From Pristionchus mayeri (lineage: Eukaryota; Nematoda; Chromadorea; Rhabditida; Neodiplogasteridae): 64,000 bases of DNA. The notes below the pieces were generated by a model. That model did not search any database, was not told the origin of the DNA, and saw only the letters and a program-made list of their open reading frames with translations. Positions 12,392 to 24,596 of this stretch are shown one piece after another. The stretch's first letter is position 1. Each line of letters opens with the position of its first letter. Made by a program: the position numbers and the translations under genes. The stretch covers positions 39,582,907 through 39,646,906 of the forward strand of contig BTRK01000004.1 of the NCBI GenBank assembly GCA_036245805.1, read 5' to 3'.

Positions 12392-12751
12392 TTGTTTCCT
12401 TATCAACTCTCCTGGATGGACCTCACCAGTGATTCACTTCCAGTCTTGAAAAAGAAATCTAAAAAACAATTCAACAGACCCCATAATTCTTCGGATGATT
12501 TTTCCGCAAAGTTGAGCACTCAGACGAAGACTCAGACGGAAGACGTCATGGATGAGGCATCAACCGCAGAAGATGCTGCTCGATCCTTCCACATCGAAGA
12601 TTTCCTCGAGGACGGCAACGAAGTCGGCTTCGAAAATATCCACGTAATTAATATGAGCTATCTTCGGATTGGCGGAGCTGCCAAGCCGGAATATGTCCTT
12701 ACCGTCGAAAATGTTGGGTTGATTCTGGTTTCTGCACGGCCACTCGAATAA
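12392..12751 (+). CDS. Hypothetical 119-codon frame spanning an array A unit
   Basis: Not recognised. The frame starts MFPYQLSWMDLTSDSLPVLK, then is Lys/Ser/Thr-rich, then acidic with the family signature EDVMDEASTAEDAARSFHIE, and ends in a mixed hydrophobic tail. Related signature frames occur at 37422-37679 and 39858-40052 and keep the signature while the rest differs. That may mean past coding selection on a small acidic protein, or simply shared ancestry of a repeat. No splice sites or signal peptide were seen. Could be a dead fragment. Confidence 0.25.
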   Translation: MFPYQLSWMDLTSDSLPVLKKKSKKQFNRPHNSSDDFSAKLSTQTKTQTEDVMDEASTAEDAARSFHIEDFLEDGNEVGFENIHVINMSYLRIGGAAKPEYVLTVENVGLILVSARPLE

Positions 12752-13258
12752 TTTAGTGGGTAGCAGTTCGTCAAATAAAATATTTATTGTCATTCTCATC
12801 AGTATTGACTGCGTGCATCAGACAGAGCAGTCATCAACAAGTGAACATTGTAGATTTCCAAGAGCAGTTGAAACACGTGTTCATCAGTTCACTGTTTCCT
12901 TTGTTTTTTTATTCCTGAATGAAATTCGCTGATCATTCGCCTACTCTTCTTCTTACTAAAAAAACAAAAACCAATCACTTCTTCAGAACATTTCCGTGAT
13001 CGTTATCCGTTCATTTCGAGAAGTCAATGGTGAGTGAGAGTCTTTCTTAGTTTTTCTTAGTTCGTAGTGTTCGGAGTGGGGAATTTCTGGTTTAAGCAGG
13101 CTCATGCTGCTTCCACATGAGACAGCTAAAGTCAGCAATTACATATTTATGTTCCTTCACATGTATAAAGGCCGCGCGCATCAGATGAAACGGTCATTAA
13201 CAAATAATTATTGTTAATTTATTTATACGACACGATCCACGTCAATCGATGATCGCTC

Positions 13259-13368
13259 GCGGTTACTCCTAAATGGAACGGTTAAAACGTCATTGAAGCA
13301 ACCACGAATCGCGGTTGCTCCTAAATGGAACGGTTAAAACGTCATTGAAGCAACCACGAATCGCAAAC
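13259..13368 (+). repeat. 52-bp tandem repeat, two units
   Basis: The unit begins GCGGTTGCTCCTAAATGG and ends CAACCACGAATC. There are two near-identical units here and three in the paralogous block at 38304-38460. It sits inside component (a) of array A. The surrounding 12770-13840 and 37790-38945 segments are close paralogues. Confidence 0.8.
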
Positions 13369-16064
13369 ATCGATGAGTTGAGAAAAATGAGTTTCACAAT
13401 TTGTATGATAAGGTTGGTGTTGAAACTACGATGATTTAGTTCTCCCCATTCTGATCACACTTTTTGTGTAGAATAATATAAATTATTCTCAACTCGACTC
13501 CCCTCGTTTATTGTGCTCTCTTTATCTGAATTGCGTTCTTCGACACGTCTAGGCGGCGAGAGAGTGCGTAGAATGAAGAGAGCGACGCCCTCCATACTCA
13601 CGCACTCTCCTCCTGTGTCTGACAGTACAGTAGAGGGGTGAACATTCGTCATACGGCTATTGCCTAAGCGTTTCTCATCTGTAAAAGAACGAGATAACAT
13701 ACGACCTGCTCTTTGAACTGAAACAGGATGAAATGGAATATTCAGCAAAGAAGGCTCCAGAAGGCTTCAGCAGGATAAAAAAATGAAGTCTATAATGTAC
13801 ATGCTCCTGGATAATGGCAGCATCCAGTAGGCAGGGCATTCATGAACAAGTGGTTATTATTTGGAAGAAATAGCCCCGCGGACTATCAAGAATCGTTCGC
13901 GCTCACTCTTATATGGCACAGTTGAATCTCCGAATAGTGAACATCGCCGCATTGGAATAAATGAGTTTCAAGCTTATGTTTTAAAAATAAACCTGTCGAT
14001 TCAATGTAATGCTCCCTTCGTGTCATCAACGAAAAACTGATCAGCTTTCCCTTTTCTAAGCACGCGCTCGCTTCGTTCAGTGGAGTAGTGAACATTCTGG
14101 ATTGTTCTACTCAATTAGCGCGATATTTCACAGCGAGAAAGCGCGAGAGATCGCGCGAACTGAGGAAAGTCATTTGCAGAATTCTCCCACTATCGCCTTT
14201 CTTTCAGTGGCAACTGTGGCCACCTTCCCGAAGATTGATGAACTCCGAAGTTGTTCACAAATTATGAAGATGTTTACAATTCCTTTTTTCCGTTCCTCTA
14301 TAGCTATTTCTGTCGCTGATCTTTCTGACGGAGGGGAAGGCCTAATTCACGACATCACTTGATTGACTTCGTCGCATTACTTTAAACCGTGAGTTTACTT
14401 CCGGTTCGAGCCCCTGACGCTATCGCTAAGAGCTAGCGAAACCTCAGTCGAAAATCCCGCAGCTTAATCTTTTCGTATTTCCTTCCTATCCTTTTCATGA
14501 AATTTCTCTGCCGAATTGCGTTTCACCGTTTCTTTTTCTACTCTCCTTCATGGACTTCACCGGTTAACCGCTTCCATTCAGGTAAAAACGACAAAATACA
14601 TTAAAAAAACACTTCGACAGACCCCAGAATTCTTCAGATGATGGTGAGCAATTAGACGATTCGGAGGATGGAGTCTCAGCTCTTTGTAAGTCTGAAGACG
14701 TCATCGATGATGCATCAACCAACGAGGATTCTGCTGGACCCTTCTACTTCGAGGATTCTTCGAGGACGTCATCGTCGACCTGCTGTTCGCCTTTTGATAA
14801 TTCACTTTCTCATCAGTGCGTCGCCGCATTTGCGTGCTGCAGACTGAGCAGTCGTTAGTAAGTGATTCCTGTAAATTTGAACTCAGATGACTGATGACAA
14901 TCGAGGGCCTCGGTCACTCACATATGGAACAGATGAAGCGCATTTCGATCAACCACGAATCACAAACATAGCTGCATTTGGAGAAATAAGTTTCATGATT
15001 GCAATGCAAGAGCAATCGTAAATAGCCCAATGCACATTTACTGTCTTGTTACAACACAATGTTTAAGGTCAATATTAAACGGACACTTATGTCTCGACTA
15101 ATAGACAAGAAGTATAAAAAAATTAACCTAAAAAAACAAATTTTGATTATTTCCGAACCTTCGCCCGAGCCTTATTGAAGGGTCTAAAACTGGATCTCTG
15201 AATTCATGGAAGAACCACGAACTGCAAATTTTTACACAATCGTAGGCATACTTTAAAAAAGTATATAGTAAGCACTCGGTACAATCCCGGAATGTTGAAC
15301 TAGGCACCTTCAAATTTCAGAAATTACGATGTGAAAAACGTGACATTTTGAAAGTATCGAAATCATCGGATTTTACTATGGAAATTGGTATAACTAGACC
15401 AGTAAGGGCACAAATATGAAAGAATAGATCAATCTGAGCAATTTCGACGTAAAAGTGAGAATTTTAAATTTTCAACTTTGCGACTTGGGCGAAAATTTTG
15501 GCTTGGTGAGACCTGTTCTAACACCTGCCGACTCTCCAACTGATTTTTCATAGACTAATGTGAGTACGTAGATTCAGAATCTGCAAAGAAACTACAGTCC
15601 AAGGTGGGGTCCCGAGCGATATATGAATTATTTTGTGAATCTCGACTGAGTTTTTCGATATTTTCACCATGATGTCGTGGTAGTCCAGCTTCGGTCAAAA
15701 CATGAAAGTGTCTTAAAATATTTTTCCGCACATTTGAGCACCGTACGGTCATTGTAACTCACAAATGAACATTATTAACAAGTCAATATTGTAAAATTTC
15801 CATGCAGTGCGAGCGAATTATCGAATTTCGCTCGTCGCCACTCCTCAACTGGGATTGTGGAAACGCATTTCCATCAGCTTCGTATTGCGAACATTTCCGC
15901 ATTGCGAGAAATGAGTTTCACAATTCCAATGAAAGAGCTTTCAAAATTTTGGATTGTTAGTACTTTCTTTTTTCATTAAAAAATGCGCTCTCTCACTGGT
16001 ATCACCGGCGAGGGACAACGTATTTTCGTGCATAGCCAACTCTCGAATTGTGACACATCTAGCC

Positions 16065-16610
16065 GGGGGGCGGACAAAACGTAAACGGACAAAACGTAAA
16101 CGGATCACAGTTCGCTGGGAATTCGAAGTAGAAACTTGGGAGTTGTTTCATTGTTATCTGTAAGTGCTCCAGTATAGCACGCTGTTCAGCTCCTCTTACA
16201 AGGCGATACTGATTTTCACTCATCCCCGACGTATAGGTGGTCATGGTTCAAAATTTAGAATTTGAGTGGAAAATCGTGGTTAGATAAACACCAAATACCG
16301 AAATCAATCGATGTGTAGGTTACTTAGTTACAGTAGTTACTGGGGTACTGGCATATCGAGTGGTTACTGCATTTGGTATTTATCTTACCACGATTTTCCA
16401 CTCAAATTGCCAATTTTGGACCATGAACCCCTATTCATAGATATGGAGTAAAACTCAAGATCGCCTTGTAAGAGGAGTTGAACAGCGTGCTATACTGGAG
16501 CACTTACTGATAACAATGAAACAACTCCCAAGTTTCTATTTCGAATTCCCAGCGAACTGTGATCCGTTTACGTTTTGTCCGTTTACGTTTTGTCCGCCCC
16601 CCCCCCCCCC
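16065..16610. mobile_element. 546-bp hairpin MITE with 8-9 bp target duplication
   Basis: It starts GGGGGGCGGACAAAACGTAA and ends with the complement plus a run of 14 C. The arms are complementary almost throughout (fold near 16339). CATCTAGCC directly flanks both ends (16056-16064 and 16611-16619), a target-site duplication of 8 or 9 bp depending on how the terminal C is assigned, which fits a hAT- or Mutator-type origin. No transposase. It interrupts array A. Confidence 0.85.
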
Positions 16611-16619
16611 CATCTAGCC

Positions 16620-18348
16620 TGCGAGAGAACTCCTAGAATGAAGAGATAGAAGCCATCCATACTCCATTCACGCACTCTCTAACGTTGTCTGACAATCACT
16701 TGGTCGAGATTAAAAGTAACATATTAAATGGAAAAAATTGTCCCACGGCAATTAAAATAACTTTCAACCTTGTGGATACTGGTTGCATAATGCAGACAGA
16801 CAAGTCATCATGTCACTGCTTGGGAGAAATGAGTTTCCGCATTGGGAGAAATGAGTTTCAAGATTCCGATTTTTAAAAAAACCGTGAATATGCAACACTT
16901 GAATGCTCTCTCTTCTGAAGAGACCGAGATAACATGCGACTTGCTCTTTGAAATGGAAAAAAGATGAAGCGTCAGAACAGCGTCAGAACAGAACAGCGAT
17001 TAGCGTCAGAACCATCGTTGGCGGCGAGATTCTGATTCTGAGCGGTCATCGAAGACGAAGAACATTTAATCTTTCTAGGCGAGCGGAAGCATCGTAATCC
17101 TAACGGCGGCGATGTTTTATGGGACAAATAATATTTATTTTATGGGTTCACAAAAAAAGGTGCATGGAAGTAATCTCCGGCTTACATTGAACGAGGGTTA
17201 GAATATAGGCAGGAGGAGCGAGGAGACGAAGCTCGCCCCCTCATCAAATCTCGGCTTGACCTTCCATTGTCAGATTGTTAGATCTGTTGGTGCATTTGCG
17301 TTGGAAGAAATGATTGACTAGATAATTAATGTGAGAGGCTTGAAAAAGGATGAAATTAATGAATTCGAGAATCAAGCTGTAATGTGAGATTGATGAAACA
17401 GGAAAGGGAGTGGCCGGCGAAAAAAAAAGACAAATGAACCAGGGAACTCCAAGCAATGTTTTAGGTTGCACGCGTCTGCTCGAAATGAGAAAAATATTTA
17501 TTGTCCACTGAATTATAGGCCTTTTGGAAATGCAGAATTAATGCATTTAATATTCCTGAAGTTAATTTTATAAATTGCAGAACGTAATGTTCTCGACGGT
17601 GCGGCGAGGCGCCCGCTCCCATTTCATCCACTGCATATATGTAATTTTATTTATTTTTTACCAAAAATCGCATGGGACTATTGAAATAAGCAATCTCGTT
17701 CAGAAGTCGTACGTCTCTTGAAACGGGACGATGACATGTCTGCCAGTTTGGCTAACATGACTAGAGGTAAATACTAGATTGATAGCTTCGGGCTAAATAT
17801 TCGAAATAAATATTTTAAAATCTGGCTCCTCTTCAGCCGCTCTCAGCCATCTTTCCAACTCATCTTAAGTGGTATAATTTCGAAAAATGTATTTTTAGTT
17901 TAATATTCAAATTATAAACTTGGCCAATTGAATCTGAGTTTTGCGGATGTATCAAATGCTTCCTATATCGCCTCTGTTGTTTATGATTCTTCCAGTTTAA
18001 TGTGAAAAATAAAATATTAATTTCCTCTTTGGACGTTATGTACGCTTGGAATCAGATGCGTGGACTGATGTTGATGGATGCAGTGAGAACTGGTAATCGG
18101 TATTGTGTAGAGAAAAAAAATACAATACATTATCTTCCGCAGATTCATTGAACGTTCCCTAACTTCACATAGGAAAACATTTAAAAAAAACACAGAGTAT
18201 CAGGAACACGAATTTCTAGGTTGGTAATCTTGTGTTACAGCCTTGCCATGTATTTCATTGATCAGCCGTTTTGACAATATTTGTGAGGATGCAAAAAGCA
18301 AATGAAATAAATATTTTGGTTATGTAAAAATAAAATCAATAAATTCTG
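16620..18348. other. End of array A block 1, then sequence with no supported gene
   Basis: 16620-16980 still carries array A components, including a tandem GGGAGAAATGAGTTTC pair near 16825-16860 and a GAACAGCG-rich microduplication near 16975. From about 17000 to 18348 I see no exon with good splice sites, no RNA gene and no strong inverted repeat. This segment separates the array from the second myosin copy. Confidence 0.4.
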
Positions 18349-20884
18349 TTCTCGAGACTGCGCTCGCAGAACAGAAGAAGACAGACAGCTGAGAGAATGG
18401 AGAAGGAGAGGGATGAGGTGAGGAAAAGGCGATGATGGGTAGTCTCGGTATTTGGTTCTTTTCGACGGTTACTCGGAGTACAATTGTGGAATTTTTATGC
18501 CAATCGGGATAATCAATAGCAAAAACCTGAATGGGGTTACTGTAGAAAAATGAAAGGAGGCGGATGTATTCACAATGCCTTGTGCAGTCTGGTGTACTAT
18601 GGTGGTCAATCCCGTCGCGAAATAGGGCTCTCTCCCTCTTGGCTGACACTGAGGCATTGCTGATGCACGAGAGGGAGAACAACCAGGATGGAGCTGTCGT
18701 TAGAGAACTCAGGTGAGGGGAGGGTGATCTTTGATCTCTGAATTACAACTGTGGAATTGGTTCGTTAATCCTCGAACATTTCACGAGAATTGACGTGGTG
18801 AACCGGTGCATCATCAGTTGATTATTCGTTAGACAACCTGTTCGCAAACAATAGGTTGTCCACTCTTTTGAAAAATATATATTAACATAAATATACATAG
18901 CTCTGCGATTGTGTAATATGTATTAGAAGTCTTGTCAGGAAATGATTCGTCGTTCATCTAGAGATTCAAAAAATATCTATGATTTCAATGTTCCTTATTT
19001 ACCGTAACCTCTTCTTTCATCCATCGTAATCCCTACAGTAATCTCATTTCAGGGAGCAGCTGGAAGACGCTGAGGCACTCAAAGTGGCCGCATTGAAGGG
19101 AAGACACGGACTGGAGAGTGAATTGGCAGAGTTGAGGACCCAGGTAAAATATGATAGGTGCAAACTGTTTACCATATGAACAATAGCTAATGTGAATAGT
19201 TCTCGTTTTTAGCTGGAAATGGCTCTGTCGAGTTGGAAAGTGGCCGAGGAACGAGCTCTTTCCCTGCTGAGGGAGAAGAACACTGGGATCGCCCTGTTGG
19301 AGGAGAAGGACGAACAGATGCAGGTACGGTAGGGAGTACGGTATGTCAGAGGAATGATGGAGGTACGGTGGCTGAGAGGGATTGGGTTACGGTATCAATC
19401 GATTAACTGCAGGCACTGCTGAAGAAGTACAAGGCATCCGTGCAGCAGAATCAGATCGATGGCATTGTAATCGCTGATTACATCGAACTGGTTTGAATTT
19501 TTGAATTTTGGCGCCAAATAATATTTCAAATTTTGTGTTTGGCGAGAGTCTAGAATTTGAATTTTGCAGATCGCCGACCTGCAGAGTTCATAGCAGAAGC
19601 TGGTGGACGAGTTGCACGAGTGGGCCTCACAGCTGGACCATCTCCACCAGCATACGGTAGGTTTTGAATAGTAGAATCTCCCGCTTGAATAATCACGAAA
19701 TAAAAAGTCTCTGTATGAAATGGCTAGATTTTCGGGGTTTTATCTTTTGATTATGGTAGTAGATTATCAAGTGATTCTGAAGGTGGAGAAGCACCGAATG
19801 CTGTTGATGGAGCAGAAACTGAGAGAGATGCAGGCTAAGCTTGATCTGGAGACGGAAATGAGGACCAGATTGGAGGTATACTGTAGGAATGCGGGATAAT
19901 GTAGAAAGGATTACGGTGGACTACTGTAGAACGTGATGCGAAGGACAATCACTCAAATAATTTGTGCATACCTTTTTTTCTTCTAAAACCACTCACGCTA
20001 TCACTGTTGTAATCGGCACTCTTGTTCTTATCCCATTTCGGTGGAACGGAAAAAGAAAGGGTGCTATTTGAAAATAAGTTTGCAAACACAAAGCCGAACC
20101 GAGATTGTTAGAATCACTGACTTTCCCCATTCCAGTCTCTGGTGGCGAAACACTCCGACGAGGCCGATACTGCGAGTGAGAAATTGGCTGATGCAATCGT
20201 GGCGAGAGACAAAGAGACGGAGATTGTGAGAAAGACGAGGAAGGAGGTGAGAGGAGGGGAGGGGAGGGTACGGTAGGGGATACTGTAGTGAGAGTAGGGT
20301 ATACTGCAGACAGATGTGATGCTGCTATGAACATTCATGAGCATTAATTTGAGTTTTATCTGCAATCGCTTGACATTACTGGGTTCTCCTTTTTCATATG
20401 GTTTTTATATTAAATTTGAAACTTCGTATCCCCGTGCGAGTGAAATTCTCGCTGTTCCAATGAATATTCAGCTAATTACTTGATACATTTCTCAATTTAT
20501 CCCTATGAGAGTAGGGTATAATTTTATGCAAAGTACAGTAATATCTTTGGTATACTGTACATGTTTTAACTTTGTTATTCAGATGGTGCACTTAACAGAG
20601 GCCCTGGAGGAGGCCCGGAAGCACGAGACCGAACTGGCACACAGGAATAAGAATGCCGTGAGTGGATTGGGAATATTTGATTGTGCATATATGACGAGAT
20701 ACTAGGAATAGTTTGAGAAAGAATATATGGGTGAAATTAGTTTTCTTAACCGTGCTTGCTTTTGGTTTCGAAGAGTTGGCAAGAGAACGGTGGTGCGTCT
20801 CATTGCAATAAGGTTGTCTTCGCTTACAGTAATAATAAAAATTCATAATTTGCCTATGTGATAAATTTACTGTAAAGTATTGTA

Positions 20885-21783
20885 TTAGGTTGTTCGGAAA
20901 GTTTCTTTCTTTTTTCATGTATGGACATTTTTCACTTCTCCTTTATTTAACCTTGACCAATCATCGTATGGTTTTTGTAGTTGATGTGGGCTTGGATACT
21001 CTCTATAACAACCAGTATTGCATACCATTTCGATCAATAGATCTTGAGCAATGGAAGTCCGAAGTTAACCTAGTCTCCGAGATTTTTAACGGGGCACATT
21101 TCTTTGCAGAACATAGATAGGCATACAAATGACCCACTATTGTGAAGACCGTCAAATAGGGTTATTAGTAAACGTAAAGCTTTAAATCTAGGACGTGTTC
21201 CCCAATCTAACGAAGATTCCATAGAGTAATCCGCACTACGATGGGTTTTTCGAGCATAATTTTGAACTTATTGTGCTTCACCCGGTTAACCTAGAGAACA
21301 AAGCGATTGTTATTTGTGAAGTACATTACATGTTCACATGCTATCCCTAATTAGGTGGGAATCCAATCACGTATTCATGAGCAGGATTTTTCAGAAAATT
21401 TATGCCGAAATTTGAACATCGAAATGGTGACATATTGATATATCCCGTAACTCTCGATGCTTGAAAGCCTAATTCTTCTTTGTTATTATTATTATCAACT
21501 CTTGTCCTATCATATATTATCCGGCTAGTATCGGTAGGCATCTAGTTCTCGGGAAAAATGACCCAACAAAAAACACTGAAATTCTGATTTTTGAGGTATT
21601 TTTGACATTTGCTAACTTTTGATATTTTCTCTAGCCTGCTATGCGACCGAGATGTGATTTGAACATACTGTAGTATTCCACCGCAAAGGTCCTAACGTAT
21701 ACCATAGACAAAATAATTAAGGTCGAATGACACAAGAATTGGTATGAGAAAAATAAAAGAAAGAAACTTTCCGAACAACCTAA
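20885..21783. mobile_element. Mariner-like non-autonomous element, 899 bp, TA target site
   Basis: TIRs start TTAGGTTGTTCGGAAAGTTT and end with the complement; the element is flanked by TA on both sides (20883-20884 and 21784-21785). Both features are typical of the mariner/Tc1 superfamily. No transposase catalytic (DDD/DDE) motif is visible; a 76-codon frame at 20890 is mostly terminal sequence. It lies in a pseudogene intron, 50 bp from the next element. The left arm of palindrome 1 begins inside it at 21177. Confidence 0.85.
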
Positions 21784-21833
21784 TACTTCTGATATTGAAT
21801 AATAGAAAGTAAATATCGACTATCGACCGAATA

Positions 21834-22745
21834 AAAGGTTGTTGCAAAAGTCTTGCGGTTTTTTGTGTCCGTACTTTGAACTATCATAATTCTTTTGCAA
21901 CAAAACACAATGACTTACAAACATAGCAGTGTTTAGATATATACTTGTACTTTATATGCATACATTTCAATCAATCCGATATCGCAATCAACGCGATAAA
22001 ATATGATGAACACAATTGCAATTGTTTCTCAAAATTTTGCATTAAATGTATTTTATTGGATATTTGCTGGCAAAATTCAGGAAATCTGCCCATACCGATG
22101 TCCGGGAATTATCACGTTTACCCTCTCAGAAAATATGCTTCAACTGGGTGTCGATCAAGATTGGACCGAATTACATGCTATTGAAAATATGCTGTCGATT
22201 CTGGTTACATGAAAATTGTTCGGATTTTTTGCATAGAAGACAAAGCATATAGGCTCCACTATGAGTGCGCTATATTCACCCACCAAGAGGCTTCATACAC
22301 AGAAAAAAATATTGGCGCCTGCATCTTTCTCGTTTCAGAAAATTTGAATTTCTTATTTTTCAAAAATATGCGAAATCAACATAAAAATTCAAAATGTAGT
22401 CATTTGCAGTTCAATACATTCCTCGAAAGGATGCAACTTCCATCATCCATGAGAAAAGTATGTATAGGGTAAAGATGGGAGCTTCATATAACCACCAGGA
22501 ATTAAGCATTAATGCTTCAGAGGAAACAGAATATTGAGAAATGTGTGATTTTTGAGAGATGAATTTCGCAAAATTTAACTTTATCCTATTATCGACTCTC
22601 TGATTGGGCAATGATGATAGGGTGCGCATATGAAAGAGTATACAAGGCCTCATTAGTAATCAATATTCGGAAGTTCATCAGTCAAACTAAAAGGAAGATG
22701 GAAGGTAAAATATCAAAAAACCGCAAGACTTTTGCAACAACCTAA
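21834..22745. mobile_element. Second mariner-like element, 912 bp, different TIR family
   Basis: The TIR GGTTGTTGCAAAAGTCTTGC continues into GGTTTTTTG and is mirrored at 22707-22745, with TA on each side. The terminus resembles the irritans/Hsmar type (TTAGGTTGGTGCAAAAGTAA); the first two bases at the left end are AA instead of TT. Interior frames of 64-87 codons show no transposase motifs, so it is probably a non-autonomous or decayed element. A complete copy is carried in the right arm (28930-29841). Confidence 0.85.
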
Positions 22746-22945
22746 TATGTCGACGTGCATTTTCTCCAGGAATATATAAAAAAATACATACAGATTGCAC
22801 TTTGATTTCTTTAGAAGTCTGCAACGGAGAAATTGGTGGAGCAAGTGCGCAAACAAACGACGGTCCTCTAGTGAGTATCGTGTATCAATGGGAATAAAAA
22901 AAGAGCACGTGGCAGAGTAACATATTGTGATGCTGAGATTTTGGC

Positions 22946-23192
22946 TAGAGACCGCCTATTGCCTGATAGTCGACTATATAGTCGACTATTAGTCGACTAT
23001 CTAGTCAATTGGCCAATCGACTATTTGATGTTATCTCGTTCATTTTGAACCGCTGATGGGTGAGTGAGCGGTCGTTGTGTATAGGATGGTTGTATGCCTT
23101 CGTAGAGAATGTTCAATATTTTTTATAATGCTAAATCCGACTGCTCAGTGCGAAAAACTGTTTTCGAGCATATAGGCAATAGGCGGTCTCTA
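22946..23192. mobile_element. hAT-like MITE, 247 bp, 8-bp target duplication
   Basis: TIR TAGAGACCGCCTATTGCC at the left, GGCAATAGGCGGTCTCTA at the right. ATTTTGGC flanks both ends (22938-22945 and 23193-23200). An 8-bp duplication and TAGAG termini are hAT hallmarks. The left subterminal region contains overlapping TAGTCGACTA palindromes (about 22969-23000). No coding capacity. Confidence 0.9.
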
Positions 23193-23448
23193 ATTTTGGC
23201 TATAAAAAGGACAATAAATTCAAGATCAAATACCCATCCTCGATATCTTTGGTGAAAATTTAAAACAATGAATTTCTTATTGACAGTGTGGACCTAAGGG
23301 CAGTGGAAAGTGAATTCATCAATCAAATCCATTGTATTTTGCAGACTGGCTGAGAAACGGGCCGAGGCGATGAGAGTGGCACTGGCAGAGGGAATCGATG
23401 GAGGGATTGATGAAGATGAAGAGGAAGGAGAGAGTGAAGGCGAGGAGG

Positions 23449-23600
23449 TACGGTAGAAGGGGTACTGTAGGATGGAGATGGAGATACGGTAGAAGGGATA
23501 CTGTAGGATGGAGATGGAGATACGGTAGAAGGGATACTATAGAATGGAGATGAAGATACGGTAATTAGCCGGTTTACTGTAGAATGGAAGAGTACGGTAA
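23449..23600. repeat. Intronic minisatellite of about 36 bp in the pseudogene
   Basis: Counterpart of 8492-8634, with TACGGTAGAAGGGATACTGT units more homogeneous than in copy 1. This suggests independent homogenisation since the duplication. Confidence 0.7.
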
Positions 23601-24524
23601 TTACAGTACCGTTCCGAGACGATGTCCACTCGGAGTGGCCATCGATCAGTCTCGTCGAAGAAGAGATTGGACGAGGAGGAGAGCGTTAGCAATGGGTACG
23701 GTAGTTTGAAATTACGGTATCGATCGATAATCAGTTATCGATTGCCCTTTCAGAGTGAGCATGCTGTGAGCTCAAGCAACACCATCTTGGAACGATCGGA
23801 TGCGTGGTGTGCGTGTGGTGCGACGAGAAGTTTCTAGACGACGTTTCCGAGAAGTCGTCTCTCGTTGTGGTGTAGTGCACCAATTCATACTGTAGCTTCG
23901 ATCGATTATCATATCACAGACTAGACTACTTACTACCTATTCGTACGTTGTATATTTATTCACCTCGTCTCTCGATTAGAATGGCAGTAGAATAGATTTC
24001 CTTACTTTCCCTTTCCATACATGTACCATAACCAGTATCATTGCTCACACTTTCAAATATTACCAATTTGAGGTACCATTCATTTTTATTGATCGATATC
24101 CGGTGATCGACCGTTTCCCTACCGTTTCCCGTTCTAATCAACCTGAAATTGGCCCCTAATATCTCATTGAAACACGCAATTCCATTTTTTTTGCGTTAAT
24201 TAATCAATGAATAAAGAACTAATTCGATTATGATCTTTTATATGCATGGTGAGACTGAACGGACGAGGTTTGTAGTTTGATCTCTGCAGATGTTCCTGAT
24301 GGCGAGTTGGATAAGGCGATCATACCTCATGAAAAGAAAGTCCGCGAATGATGAAGAAAAAAAATCACCTTTGCTTCCCTGAACTCGTTGAAAGGGAAAC
24401 AACCATCGACTCGAAATAAATGACTCGATTGAACTTGAACGTGAAATGCACTTTATACACGCTACTCGTAAAGGATGTGAATATCCGTGCTATGAAAATT
24501 ACTGCCTAAAAAGGTAAAACTTTG

Positions 24525-24596
24525 TTCCGATGCCGGGAATCAAACCCGGGCCTTGCGGGTGAGAGCCGCAAATCATAACCTCTAGACTACATCGGA
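24525..24596 (-). tRNA. tRNA-Glu(CTC), decayed duplicate
   Basis: Same gene as 9715-9786, carried along in the duplication. The T loop is TTTGATT instead of the near-invariant TTCGATT, and the D arm has AGAGG for AGTGG. The acceptor stem is intact. The lost TTC makes function doubtful. Confidence 0.7.

Larger units (their letters stand above)
10650..16055 (+). repeat. Array A, block 1: degenerate composite repeats
   Basis: Recurring components appear in the same order at irregular spacing. (a) A block like GGAACAGTTGAAACG...AATCACAAACATCGC...GAGAAATGAGTTTCA, at about 10690, 13354, 13930, 14915 and 15840. (b) A block with a GAGAGAGTGCGTAGAATGAA core (13555-13740). (c) A CTCTCGC...GAACTGAGGAAAG block (about 10920, 14140). 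(d) A coding-like block reading D-V-hydrophobic-DEASTAEDAARSFHIED at 12546-12605, weaker at 11150 and 14695. Units are far from identical, so the array is old or fast evolving. No single unit has an intact gene. The longest frame, 12392-12751, is open for 119 codons but has no known domain. A (TA)n run lies at 11561-11579. Confidence 0.6.
18349..23769 (+). pseudogene. Duplicated myosin XVIII tail, broken copy
   Basis: Homologous to 40-8819. Exon equivalents: 18349-18417, about 18600-18712, 19053-19143, 19213-19323, 19413-19490, 19571-19655, 19782-19874, 20136-20246, 20582-20656, 22816-22869, 23346-23448, 23612-23690, and a tail ending 23769. Exons matching 3156-4757 of copy 1 are absent. The 18600 exon has lost four bases net after GTCGCGAA, a frameshift. 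The 19571 exon has TAG where copy 1 has AAG. The 22816 exon reads CTCTA where copy 1 has CTCAA. The introns lack the fold-back elements of copy 1 but have gained two mariner-like elements and a hAT MITE. It is therefore a pseudogene; some shared splice sites remain intact. Confidence 0.85.

Noticed and set aside
10650..16055. CRISPR-like or satellite array
   Set aside because: Repeats are long, composite, irregularly spaced and degenerate, in a eukaryotic context; no short identical repeats with unique spacers.
22003..22653. Several 65-87 codon frames inside the second mariner-like element
   Set aside because: Overlapping in different frames and strands, with no helix-turn-helix or catalytic acidic motifs; by-products of A/T-rich noncoding element sequence.
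18349..23769. Copy 2 as a functional myosin paralogue
   Set aside because: Missing exons, a frameshift, a TAG and large insertions rule out an intact product.
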